DNA of 64,000 bases from Posidonia oceanica (lineage: Eukaryota > Streptophyta > Magnoliopsida > Alismatales > Posidoniaceae). The notes under the pieces were generated by a model that was not told where the DNA came from, made no database searches, and worked only from the letters and a program-made list of their open reading frames with translations. Position 1 is the stretch's first letter; each line of letters starts with the position of its first letter. This document shows, in pieces, positions 23,131 through 34,700 of this stretch. Position numbers and translations under genes: made by a program. The stretch covers positions 121,601,001 to 121,665,000 of the forward strand of contig JAZBRS010000076.1 in assembly GCA_037176725.1 (NCBI GenBank). The letters are read 5' to 3'.

Positions 23131-23712
23131 ACCAGGGCTGCTCCTCTGCTGGATCCGCCTCTTCTATGTTCAGGCAATCTGCAGGCTGCTCAATGCGAGT
23201 AATAGATACATCCACTGTGCTGTCTTCAGATATAGTGAGCCAGGATGCCAAAGTTGCTAGTGCATCTGCGTACGCACTCTTTGCTCTATTCATGTATGTG
23301 AAGCAGATGCTCTCAAATTCTTCCATCAGCCTCAGCAAGTGTTCGTGATACGGCACAAGCTTGGGATCTTTTGTCCTCCAGTCGCCGTTCACTTGAGAGA
23401 TCACCAGCATGGCATCACCGTGCACATGCAGCTTCTGCGCCTTATGCTCGAGGGCGACTTTCAACCCTAGGATGCATGCTTCGTGTTCCGCTTCATTGTT
23501 TGTGCAGGTGAAGGTCAGCTTCCTCGCGAAGGGAATCATCTGTCCCTGGGGTGTGGTCAGCACTGCGCCTATGCCTCGGCTCTTTTTGTTGACAGCGCCA
23601 TCAAAGTAAAGCTGCCATTCCTCTTGTTTTTCAGGATTTTTCTGCTCAGAGCCCTCCATTGCGAAGAGGATGTCCTCGTCGGGGAACTGCATCTGGAGGG
23701 GTTGGTATTCAA
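23131..23712 (-). pseudogene. Archaeal-type second RNase H domain of element 1
   Basis: This domain would remove RNA during reverse transcription. It is the second RNase H of the polyprotein and shows all four acidic positions: Asp in LYFDGA, Glu in TNNEAEHEA, Asp in HGDAMLV, and Asp in SAYADALATLA. A complete second RNase H of this type between the retroviral-like RNase H and integrase is the established mark of plant Tat elements. The domain itself has no stop, but it is one frame away from the preceding RT and RNase H segment. A one-base deletion near 23705-23715 explains the shift: adding one base there would join the frames. Confidence 0.9.
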
Positions 23713-25413
23713 CAGAGGAAGATCAGCAAGATGGTCTGCCATGGCCTGACCCTTCATGGATTTCTGTGTGACAAAGGTAATGTCGTACTGAGACAATAAC
23801 ACCTGCCACTTAGCACATCTGCCTACCATGGCCGGCTTTTGAAAGAGGAACTTGATAGGATCATGCCGGCATAAGAGCTGAACTGGGTATGCCATCATGT
23901 AGTGCCTTAGTTTCTGTGCAGCCCAGACAAGGGACAAGCAGGTCTTCTCTAGTGTACTGTACCTGGCTTCGCATTCATTAAATTTCTTGCTCAGGTAGTA
24001 GATGGCGCGCTCCTTTCTACCAGATTCATCATGTTGGCCCAAGACGGCGCCCATGGAATGCTGCGTGGTAGAAAGGTAGAGAAGCAAAGGTCTCCCTGGT
24101 GTAGGGGGAACCAAAACAGGAGGCTTGATCAACAGCTGCTTGATCTTGGCAAATGCAGCCTGACATTCTTTGCTCCAGTCGATTTGCGCATTCTTCCTTA
24201 GGAGCTTGAATATGGGTTCGCAGATGGGCGTAAGCTATGCAATAAAGCGGCTGATATACTGTAAACGCCCAAGCAGACTCCTGACCTCCTTTTCAGTTCT
24301 GGGGGGTGGCATGTCCATGATGGCTTTTGCTTTCATCGGGTCCACCTCAATCCCCCTTTGGCTAACAATGTAGCCGAGCAGCTTGCCAGAAGACACCCCG
24401 AATACACACTTCTTGGGATTCAGGCGCAACTTGTATTTCCGTAGACGGTCAAAGAGCTTTTTTAAACAGGCAAGATGGTCTTCAGGCTCTCTGGTTTTGG
24501 CAATCATGTCGTCTACGTAGACCTGTACTTCTTGGTGCATGAGGTCGTGGAACAGTGCAGTCATGGCCCTCTGATTGGTCGCACCAGCATTCTTCAGACC
24601 GAACGGCATGACTTGGTAGCAGAAGACTCCCCAAGGGGTGATGAATGAAGTCTTTTCCATGTCTTCTTCTGCCATTTTGATTTGATTGTATCCAGAAAAG
24701 TCATCCATGAAGGAGAGCATCTTGTGGCCTGCTGTATTGTCGACTAGGACGTCAATGTGGGGCAGGGGGAAGTCGTCCTTGGGACTCGCCTTGTTCAGGT
24801 CCCTGTAGTCGATGCAGATCCGGATTCGGCCATCTTTCTTGGGCACAGGTACAATATTTGCCAACCACTCAGGATAAAGAACGACCTTCAGAAAGTTGAC
24901 TCTGAGCTGCTTCATTATCTCTTCTTTGATCATGAGCAGCCACTGCGGTCGCCATCTTCTCAGCTTTTGCTTCACTGGCTTGGCGTCCGGGTTTAAGGGC
25001 AGATTGTGCACCACTACCTCTATGTCAAGGCCGACCATATCCTCGTAACTCCAGGCGAAGACATCCGCATATTCTTTCAAGAATGCGATGAACTCTGCTC
25101 GAGCCTGGGAGGACAGCTGAGCACTGATACGAACTTCTCTAACTTCCTCAGCTGTGCCGATGTTGACAACCTCTGTTTCTTCTTCAACGTGGAGGTTGGG
25201 GCCTTTTGGGTCGTCGTCATAGGGCCGGAACTTAGGCAGCGGTTCGTCAATCACATCCATGCCCGTATCGTCCTCCTCTCCATAAGCAATAAGTTCCGAG
25301 AGGATCTCTTTCTCAAACGAAGGACTTGTGATGTCGAAAGAGTGTATGTGTTCCGCTGCTTGGCCCTGATGACGCTTCAGGATGGTCACGCTCACTCGAG
25401 TATTCTTGTAGCC
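23713..25413 (-). pseudogene. Reverse transcriptase and first RNase H of element 1, interrupted
   Basis: The RT copies the element RNA into DNA. Counting codons from 25395, it carries KKDGRIRICIDYRDLN, the first catalytic Asp in FMDDFSGYNQ (near codon 231), MPFGLKNAGAT and the YVDD box (codons 293-296), then LLGYIV and the ISRFIA connection. All key catalytic residues are present. A TAG at 24235-24237 follows ISRFIA, where the family normally has Gln. The frame then continues through the first RNase H, which has LLLYLST, FNECEARYSTLEK, HYMMAYP and MADHLADLP. This first RNase H looks degenerate at its first acidic site, as usual in Tat. The frame is the same as gag-protease, so one polyprotein was probably ancestral. 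Confidence 0.93.
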
Positions 25414-26058
25414 TCAGTGCGCGACCTCCATCCCAGCAACTCCTTCTACTGTTTGCTCTGGCCTGACTGATTCTGCTGAGGGCCTTGCTGATTCTGCTGC
25501 TGACATTGCTGACTGTTCTGTTGCTGAGGCTACTGACTGCTCTGTTACTGATTCTGCTTTCTGCTCTGTTACTGAGGCTGCATGTACTGCTGGTGCTCCC
25601 TCCTCTGAGTCTTCTAGTGTGCTTAGGGAGGGTATGCCAGACTGGCGGCTGGTTTGGGCACTGCCGCTCGCTATGCTGCTCCGGTGAGGCATGTGTTGCA
25701 CAAACCACCTAGACCCGCCTTCTGGTTGGAGAGTGATGAACTCATCTGGTCTAGGGGAGTCCGGTGCTGCCGAGCCTTCTTCTAGGACCATGATAGAGGC
25801 ATGGTCTTCTTGCAGAGGAGGGTCCGTAACCACGGCTTTCCCTTTCCTTTCTACGGCTCGATGCTCTGCCAGGTCTTCTGCTATCGACTTGATTTGTTCT
25901 TGATAAAGTAGCTCTAAGTCGGACATCCACGAATCGACATGGGCTTCTATCACCACTCCTTCCTCCTCGTCTGAGGGTGAGTCGACGTAGTAGGCGCCGG
26001 GGGCCTGCGGCACTGTCCCGACTGCAAGACGGATTGCTGCCCTTGGAATCTGCATGAT
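25414..26058 (-). pseudogene. Protease-RT linker ORF of element 1
   Basis: About 213 codons, in the same frame as both gag-protease and RT, closed by TAG (26059-26061) on the upstream side and TGA (25414-25416) on the downstream side. It is acidic and rich in Ser, Ala and Glu, with short repeats such as SVTEQ, SVASATEQS and SAESVRPE near the C-terminus. I recognise no domain. A single-base change at each stop would make the polyprotein continuous, so it is best read as the spacer between protease and RT. In Ogre elements an intron lies in this general area, but I cannot identify splice sites here. Confidence 0.7.
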
Positions 26059-29000
26059 CTAGTTCATGGGCGCGTCCGATGGCGGCAACTCTGATGTAGA
26101 AGGCCCAAATAGACAGGTCAGCGGTGCCACAGATGGATAAGCTGCCAGGGTCACTGTTGCAAGTGAAGAGTAAGTAGAGACGCTCTTTTGAGGGCTTGAG
26201 GGCCCGGAGAGTGTAGTGCTCAGTTGGCCTTTTGTATCGGGCCATAACTGAGAGAGTGCAGCCTCTGACGCCATGGGGTCTTGCCATGAGAGCTGCCGCT
26301 GGTTGTCAGGAGGATGCGAAGCGAACTGCGCCGGCTGCATTCCTGAAGGTGATACTGCTGAAGCGGGCTGAGCCGCGGTGTTGACTGAGTTGATTAATTG
26401 CCCCTCCAGAGAGAGGGACAGTGGCACTGATGTAACTGTGACCGCTGGTAGCATGCTTGGTTCTACCAAAAGGAGTGTCGCTGACTCCTGCACTGCTGCT
26501 GTCTGTTCTAGTGATGCAGATGTGGCTGTAAAAAAGTGAGGGCTTGCTAGTTCTGCCACAGGGCCTGTTGAGCTGCCTGCTGTTTCCGCTAGAGGGAGAG
26601 CTGAATAAACTGACTGTGGGGCCTCTGCTCTGACCACTGTCTCTGCTGTGCCGTTTGGGACTGCCTCTGCTGTGCCAGACTGCTCCTCATCCGAGTAGTA
26701 GTCCTCAACACACACCCAATCCTCTGTCGGCGCCGCGACTTGATCATCGGTCGATCCTAGAACTCCTGCACTGGTGAAGTTAGTGAGGTCTCTGGGAATG
26801 GCTAGCTCTTCATCCTTGAGCTGAAGGCAGTGATCTTCGTTGAGCTTGGGTTCGTAACCGAGGCCTTCAGATTTCCTCCGCTCCACCTCTACGATCGGCT
26901 CTGCGATCCCCTGGCCATGACGCCCGAGCGGTGTACCCTTTATGTAACCCCACTTGTGACATACATTCTCGACCATTCGAAAGGGGTTGCTGTGAACGGC
27001 CAAGGAGTTGACACGTTCAAGATCAGGAATGAAGTTAACCGACTCGCACCGATTAACGCGATATAGAGCTTCAGAAGTCTCGGGGTCAAACAGGATAGCT
27101 TGTGAAGACACGGGGGAGACTGCCTCGATCCGCTCCTTCTCAAAGTTCTCCGCCATGACGACAATGACATCATCGCCATGACGGTACTTTATCATCCGAT
27201 GGAGGGTCGAGGGAAGGACCTGATGCTTGTGGAGCCAAGGGCGCCCAAGCAGAAGATTGAAATTCGGCTTCAAGTCGACGACATAGAATTCTACATCGAA
27301 GACGACTGGGCCGATAGCAAGAGGAATAATCAGGATCCCTAGAGCATCATGGTGGGTGTTGTCAAAAGCTGTCATTCCCTTCACGGCTGGCGTGATGTCC
27401 TCAGCTTTGAATCCGAGCTTGGTTACAGTACGCAAGGGGCAGACGTTAAGGCCTAACCCATTATCAACCAGTGTTAGGGGAATGCGAAAGCTTTTGAACT
27501 GAACCGTGACGAACAGGGGTTGGTTATGATTAATCCCCGCTGGAGGCAGCTCATCACTTGTAAAACAGATGACCTGGGGCTCCGCAATCAACCCTACCAT
27601 GCTCTCCAAGGCTGAAGGCTCAATAGACTGGGACACACGGGCGGCCTGGAACACGCGAAGAAAAGCCTCGCGGTATTCGGCAGAGGTGTGGATTAGGTCC
27701 CAAATGGAAATGTCAGCTTTGACCTTCTTAAGTTGGGAGGTTATGTCTGCCTTGGGTTGGTTCTTTTTGGCAACAGGAGGGGTTGTTTTGGCAAGCTCTA
27801 AGGGAGTAGTGGTAGGAAGTTGGGCTGCTACAGGTTGGGCAGGGATTTGGCCTGCTACGGGTTGGTTTGAGGTTGGATCTACTACGGGTTGGCTAGAGGG
27901 TGGGGGCATAGCAGGTTTAGGGTGATTTGGCCTAATTGCCGGTGCTGGGGGCCTGTAGACCCTCCCCGATCGCGTTACTTCCGCACACATTTCTGTGGCG
28001 TAGCTGTAAGGGACGCGGTGGGTGTCCAAGGTTAAATCAATAACCACTGGAGCACATGCTGCGAGCACAGGAGGGGTTACAGGGGGACCTACTGGGTATT
28101 GAGGTCTACCTAGAGGGTATGGTTGTTGGGGTGGGAAGGCTGGGGCAGGTTGTGGTCTGCCTAGAAGGTGTACAGGGGATCCTAGCTGAGGTCGCCCTAA
28201 GAGGTGGACGGGGGATCTAGGCTGGGCCCTAGCTAGGAGGTGTACAGGGGATTGAGCCTGAGGAAGCACAGCGGGGGGCGCGAAGGGGCGCTCCGGCCTG
28301 GCATGCGGTCGGATCGTGTGAACTCCCGACTCGGAGCCAGCAACTGCCGCAAGATAAAGATTTACAGGGAAAGGCTCAGAAATATCAGAGATGAGATCAG
28401 AAGGGTCTACCACGGAGGTAGCAGGCCCAGAAGGAAAGACAGAATGGATGCCTGAGGTTCCAGCCCCTGCCGAATAAGTGTGCTCCGGTAGGGGTTGGTG
28501 GATGATGCCAGAATGAGGAGGAACAACTGAATGTGCAGATGCATGAGTGTGTGCTTGAGTGGATGCCTCGTGCGTGTCGATCACAATCGTTCCCGATTCG
28601 ATCAGGTCCTGAATTGCGTTCCGCAGGGAGTAACAATTGTCCGTCGAATGCCCGATGCTTCGATGGAAATTGCAGAAGAGCTCCGGCCTAAACCAATGCG
28701 GCAGAGGACATGGCGGCGGACGAACCTCCGGGAACTTCAGGAGCGATGCAACCTTTGGCAAGATGACCGTGAGCGGTTCCACCAGTGGGGCTAATTTTCG
28801 CTTCTCAATGGGTGGCCTTCTTTGCCTCTGGTATGAGCCTTGCTGAACCGGTGCGGCAGGGTAGACCGGTCTAGCGGTGGTTGTGATTTGGGGTGTGGGT
28901 GGATTCCTAGGTGCAGGAGCATACACCATCTGAGCTAGGGCAGGTCGGGATGGCAAGTGAACAGGCACAGCAGGGGAGTCGACGAATGCAACAGCGGTTT

Positions 29001-30392
29001 TCGGCGAATCCTTCCTCTTCGAGCGGTTGTTGTTGCTGCCGCTGTTGTTGTTGTTGGAGGCGCTGCTGTTGGCACTGTTACTGCTGATCACTGCCTGCTT
29101 AGCGAACGCAGAGAGAGCTGGGAAGTTGCCACTCCGCAAAGAACTCTCCACGCGCGCTCCAGCTCTGATGAGTGCTGCAAAAGTAGTGACTGGTTGGATG
29201 CCAAGCAGAGCTCCAAGAGATGGCTGCGCCCCTTTGATGACGATCTCAATAGACTCCTCGTCAGAGGGTCTATCTCGAACCTGAGAGGCAAGGGCGCGCC
29301 AGCGGCCGACGTACTCCCCGAACGGCTGGCCAGAATTCTGCTTGATTGCGATCAAGTCCGCTCTCTTTGGGACCAGATCGAGGTTGAAGGAGTATTGTTC
29401 CAGGAACGCCTGACTGAGGTCGTTCCAAGTCTTGATGGCTGACATATCAAGCGATGTGAACCACTTGAGTGCCGGCCCAGTCAAGCTCTTCTGGAACAGG
29501 CGGATCAGCAACCTCTCGTCAGCCTGAAGCTGAGCGAGATCACCGCAATACGCCTTCAGGTGTGCTACGGGGAAGCCCCTACCATTATATTTTTCGAAGT
29601 CCGGGATTTTGAACTTCAGAGAGAGTACCGCCTCTGGAAAGCAGCAGAGGTCCTGAAATTGGTAGGTCTGGTGCTCAGTACCCTGCGCTAGTCGTAGTGC
29701 CTTCTCCAAGACGTCCATCCGGTTATTGATGGGGTCTGGGATTGCTGCTGTAGGAGAGGGATCAGCAGGGGTAGCGAGCACATACGCCGAATGGGTCGCA
29801 CCTAAGTGCTCCTCCGGATCTACCATAGCGTCGCCTGGTGGAGCAACGGGATGGCCGGCGTATCCGTGCTGGGGGACTGTGTATGCAGGAGTGTATGCAG
29901 GATGCTGGACCTGATGTAGAGGAGAAGAGTAGATGCTGTGCTGTGATAGGGGTAGGATGACGGAGCCCCAGTTGCTGTACAGGCGGGGTGCCAGACAGCG
30001 AGCTAGTGAGGTACTGGGCTCCAGCCAGTCCAAAGGACTGACCACCAGAAGGAAGTGGAGCATGCTGTGCTATGTGTTGTGCAGCAGGAGGCGGTAAACG
30101 AGCCCCCATCGTCGGAACCGTGAGCAGTTGAGACGATGGTCGAGGCGGAGGTGTGGAGGTCGATGCATGGAATGCAGGAACTGGCCTCAGAGGAACCTCA
30201 GGAATGACAGGAATCCGAAGGAAGAGATGCTTGCCACTGTCCCGGGACATACTGAGAACCTAGAGACGTCAGAGGAGGAAACCCTGGCGTCGGAGGGGGA
30301 ACGAGAGGGACAGAAGGAGCAACCGAGGGGACCGGAATGGAAACACCCTCCGTGACAGGAGTGAAGAGAGACTCACTGACGTACTAGGCCAT
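26059..30392 (-). pseudogene. Gag-protease polyprotein of element 1, broken near its N-terminus
   Basis: The main frame (about 1334 codons counted from 30063) holds the Gag capsid domain (roughly codons 120-310, with LTGPALKWF and EYVGRWRALA), a zinc-knuckle-like CX2HX4HX4C (codons 464-477), three in-frame copies of a 12-residue SPVHLLGRPQ-type repeat (about 605-640), and the aspartic protease (VDNG at codons 866-869; LLLGRPWLH near 938-945). A G-patch-like GTPLGRHGQGIAEP lies near 1043-1056. The likely true start is the ATG at 30390-30392. Its third codon is TAG (30384-30386), and two frame changes, near 30190-30240 and near 29935-29955, separate it from the main frame. The protease has Asn-Gly after the catalytic Asp, as other plant Tat proteases can. 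Inactive as read. Confidence 0.9.
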
Positions 30393-31703
30393 TGCTGACC
30401 TAGAGCGTGTGAGAACAGGGCTGCGACGGGTATGCAAACGGTGATTCCTAATAGGAGCTATCGTCGCAAAGGCGGATAGCTCAGAAAGGGAATGGTCGCG
30501 AACAAGGTCGCAACAGGGGTGTCAGAAAGGGTCGGCACTCAAGCTCCAGCAAGGGGAACTCGCTTACCGATCACTGCTGACACAAACAGAAGGAAACAGG
30601 AATTAGAAACTGAGTGATAGATGCAAATGAGTTAAGTTAGATGGCATGGATGATATGTTTGCTTTCTAGTATGACCCCTCAACTTATCTAGTGTTTCTTA
30701 GCAGGTGATCTACTTCGGGTATCCCTGGGTGTACGGGTCACCGACTCAGGTCAGAAAAAGTAGGTCCCCTGCCTAATTCCTGGCCCAGAGCTCAAGTAAT
30801 GACAGGGTGGTGCGTTGGTGGCCTCAACCCCGCCGAGGCGTGGGTGGTACCCTCTACTAACACCGACACGACCCCTGGACAAAAGGGGGGACAGGCCGAC
30901 TGACTTGTGCCATGCCCAAAGCAGTGGAACAAGAGGTCGGGACTATCCTTCGCAGACTAGTAGGTGGACTTAGATGAGAAGAATGCATGCCCTATATGAT
31001 GCTTATGCAAATGATTAAAGTCTTTTATCTTGCGCATTTTATTAACCAAAGGGGGTGAAGGATTGTTTGAAGTCTCTAGTTGCTCCTAGAAGTTCTTTTT
31101 ACTTGCCATTTTTAGTTAACCACGGGGAGAGCAGACAAGTCTCTACTATCCTAGGCATGGCATGTGCGTAAGGGAAGAAAATCAACCAAATATGGCAAGC
31201 AAACAACATACAACACAGCGAAAGGCAAGTGCATGGCATGTGCGAGTGTTCGTGAGCATGATAGTGAAGAAAAAGCATTCATCACGTCAAAAGGCATATA
31301 TGCAAGGCATGTGCGTGCGTAGTGTCATAGCAAATGTGTAAGAAAAGCATTCAGCATTCAAAAAGCATGCATTGTTGCCAAACAAGTATGTAGACATGTA
31401 ATGTGCAAGAAATAAGGCGGTAATGAGCAAGTAAGCCACAGAAAATAAAGACAAGTAAGCTGTAAAGGAAGTAAGAGCAGAAGCAAGGAAACAAGTAAAT
31501 AAACAAGCAACAGAAGTGAAACCCAGCAAAAGGATCGCAAACCGAGGCGAAAGAGGTGCGAAACCCAAGCAGAGTAGCCACGAGGTGACTCGCTAGGAGT
31601 TTGCACAGAAAAGCGAGCAAAACAGGCAGAGAAGGCACAAAAGGTAGACAAAGCTGCAAAGCAGGCGAGCGAAAAAGCCAAGAACGAAAGTCTGAGTCTA
31701 GCA
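30393..31703 (-). other. Leader of element 1 between PBS and gag
   Basis: About 1.3 kb with no credible gene. In sense it follows the PBS with TGCTAGACTCAGAC and is C/T-rich at first. It contains repeated short words around GCATGTGCG and CATGGCATG in the middle (about 31150-31400). Open frames crossing it also cross the PBS and LTR and have no recognisable features. Ogre elements carry an extra ORF here; none is visible in this copy. Confidence 0.7.
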
Positions 31704-31721
31704 TCCCCAGCGGAGTCGCCA
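31704..31721 (-). other. Primer binding site, tRNA-Arg type
   Basis: In sense the site reads TGGCGACTCCGCTGGGGA, one base after the 5' LTR end. It matches the PBS known from Ogre and related Tat elements, described as complementary to the 3' end of a plant tRNA-Arg. Its position independently confirms the LTR boundary and the minus-strand orientation. Confidence 0.9.
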
Positions 31722-31722
31722 C

Positions 31723-34700
31723 TGTAGTAATCCCAATCGGAATCAGGCTTACTATTAGCGGCGATTGATCCAAGGAAGAGGCTCAACTCGAAAACACTTA
31801 AAATCGAGGAGAAAAGAGGAAGATAAGACAAATCAGAGTTGCCACCATGTCTATTACTGAAAGACAAGGAAAATCGGGGGAAATGCGTGAATTAACACGC
31901 AAAACCAAGCAAGAAATGCAAAGCAAAGCAATGCAAAGGAAAACAAATGCAAATGAATGCAAATGAGATGACTCATGCTAGGATAAGGGCGATGTGGTCA
32001 TTGCGGGCCAAAAGACAAGGCAAGGACTCCTGTTACGCGCGGGGAAGGTGTTAGGCACCCCCGACACGCCTGAGAATCGGTCTATCTAGGCTTACGCTCG
32101 CATACGCAGGGAAATGTAGATCTGGATGCCTATGTGCCAATGAATGCCTAAATGAATGCTCAAGATGTGCTCTAAGTGGAGAGAATGCAAATCAGGGAAG
32201 TAAACGTGCTCTCTAAGTGCTCAACCGCACTGTCCGTGTTCCGAACTAGGCGAAACCTAGTTCGTGAGAACACTAGGCAGTAAGTATCACAGCCCTATAT
32301 GCAAATGCAGGCGAAAAAGCAAAACAACGGGAAAACCATGTAATGCAGGCGACATGCAAGAGAAAACGGCATAAAACACGCAAAACGAGGCTAGAAACGA
32401 AAACGGCACGCAAAACGGTGCAAAAAGACAAGATCGGGCACGCAAAACGGTGCCAAAAACAAAGCGGGCACGCAAAACTGTGCCAAAAGCAGGGCGAGCG
32501 CGCAAAACGGCGCAAAAGACAAGGCAGGCAAGCGAAACGGTGCCAAAAACAGAGCGAGTGCGCAAAACGGCGCAAAAGACAAGGCAGGCACGCAAAACGG
32601 TGCCAAAAGCAGGGCGAGCGCGCAAAACGGCGCAAAAGACAAGGCAGGCACGCAAAACGGTGCCAAAAGCAGGGCGAGCACGCAAAACGGCGCAAAAGAC
32701 AAGGCGGGCACGCGAAACGGTGCCAAAAACAGGGCGAGCGCGCAAAACGGCGCAAAAGACAAGGCAGGCACGCAAAATGGTGCCAAAAGCAGGGCGAGCG
32801 CGCAAAACGGTGCCAAAGACGAAGCAAAACCTCAGCAAAACCGTGCGGCTGCAAATGCAGGGAAAAAGATCAGAAGAAGCTAAAGGACAGGTAAAACAGC
32901 GCGTGTGTGAGAACAGACGCTGTTTAGGGCCACACAGAGTAGGTGTGAAGACCTACAAAGGGGAGAAGTGAGCAAATAGAGGGATTACCACCGCTTTGTG
33001 ACCGTTTCCCACTAAACCGCCCCACGATGTGTTTCGCACGCTGCCCAAAGCTCGCGGCGTGATCGGATCGTGGAAAAGGGGGAAGAAAGTCGTATTAAGT
33101 GGTGAACCCAGGGAAAACACAACACAAAACCCTTGGGGAAACGCGAAACGGGGATCTGAGTTGATAGACAGGAAGGGGAGGTCCTATTCTACATGATCGA
33201 AGAAACAAAAAGCGAAAACAAGGCAAACAATGCAAATGGCATGCAAATGAATGCAATGCAAGGGTTCGGGAGGACATACCTGGAAATCCTGAGGCCTGAT
33301 CTGAAATCTGCTTGGTCCATGCTGAAAAGCGCTTCGCTGCGGTCGTCTGGGCAGCTTATTTGAGAAGATCCAACAGCCGGATTGGAAGATATCGCAGCTT
33401 CAAGGCAAGAGGGCCAGAACAGGGGAGAAGAATAGATCTAAGTATTCAGGAGATCCTAGGGGTGTGCAAAAAGGTCCTCCCAGATGAATGGGAGCTAAAG
33501 GGACTCAAGTGTGTGCAAAAGATGCCTAATGCAAGGCTAAATGAATGCAAATGCATGCAGGAAGCAAAATAGAACACAAGGGGAAACTTTTAGAAAAACA
33601 GAGGTTCAAATGCTTTTTTTTTAGAAAGATGGGGGTTTTAAATGCAAAGTTTGGAAAAACATGGGGCTTTCAGGCAGAGTTTTTGAAAAAAGAAGGGACA
33701 GAGGGCAGTTTTGCAAAGAATAGGTTAAAAAATGCAATATTTAGAGGTGGGTGTGCATCAGGGGAGGTTTTGAAAGCATGTGGCAGCTAGAGTGCAATTT
33801 TGGAAAACTTTAGGGGCTAAAATGCAATTTTTCCAGTAAACAGGATTCTGGGGAGTCTAGGAATGCAAGGGGAGGGCCTACATGCTATTTTGCAAACATG
33901 GGAGGCTAAAATGCAATTTCAAGGGCAAAACAGGCATTATAAATGATTTTATAAGGATGCAAAGGACCTATGTGTCATTTTTAAATCATGTAGGGTCAAA
34001 AATGCAATTTAGTATGCAAAGTATGCACTAAAATCATGAACAAAGGACTGACATGCAATTTTTAAAAGATGCAGGGGGAAGAATGCAATTTAATAAGCTA
34101 AAATGCATGCAAAATGACTACTGTGCATTTAAGAGGACCTAGATGCAAAAATGAAAAAACAGAAGGGAAAATATGCAATGCAACAACCAAAAATTAAAAA
34201 TATAACCTAAGTTCTATAGTGCAATGGATCAGACAGCAAAAATGAGAAAAAACAAGGGTCTGGAATGCAATATAATAAGGCAAACTTAATACATTAAAAT
34301 TAAATAATCTACTGCATGATTCAGATGGAAAAATTGAAACCAGAAGGGCTAAAGCATAATTTTTTATAACTGGCAAGCACAGTAAAAGGACTGGAATATA
34401 AATAAAGAAAAACAGAAACATTTAATGCAATTTAGCATGATTTTAATTCAAAAATGCAGCAGATTAAATGAAATAAGGACTGAAACGCAAAATAATGAAA
34501 ACTTAGACTGAGCATGCAATATTTACTAGCAAACCATACAAACGGAAAACTAAATGAACAGTACAGGGGTGCTGGAGACGTGCTGTCCGACGAGGGAGGT
34601 ACTCCCGGTGCTGACGGAGATCGGGCGGCGATTGGCGGAGGACGACGCAGCCTGGAACGGACTGGAACGGTCGCCGGAGCACTGCAGAGCTTCTGGAGCT

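Noticed and set aside
29027..29442. Leucine-rich plus-strand frames opposite gag
   Set aside because: They are the antisense reading of a Ser/Asn-rich Gag stretch and have no features of their own.
31287..31867. Overlapping minus-strand frames in the leader that might be an Ogre-type ORF before gag
   Set aside because: They run across the PBS and into the LTR, are short, overlap in three frames, and show no domain.
33930..33960. TATA-box candidate in the 5' LTR (sense TTATAAAAT near the complement of ATTTTATAAGG)
   Set aside because: The LTR is A+T-rich with many such words, and this one lies downstream of the C/T-rich zone where transcription more plausibly starts.
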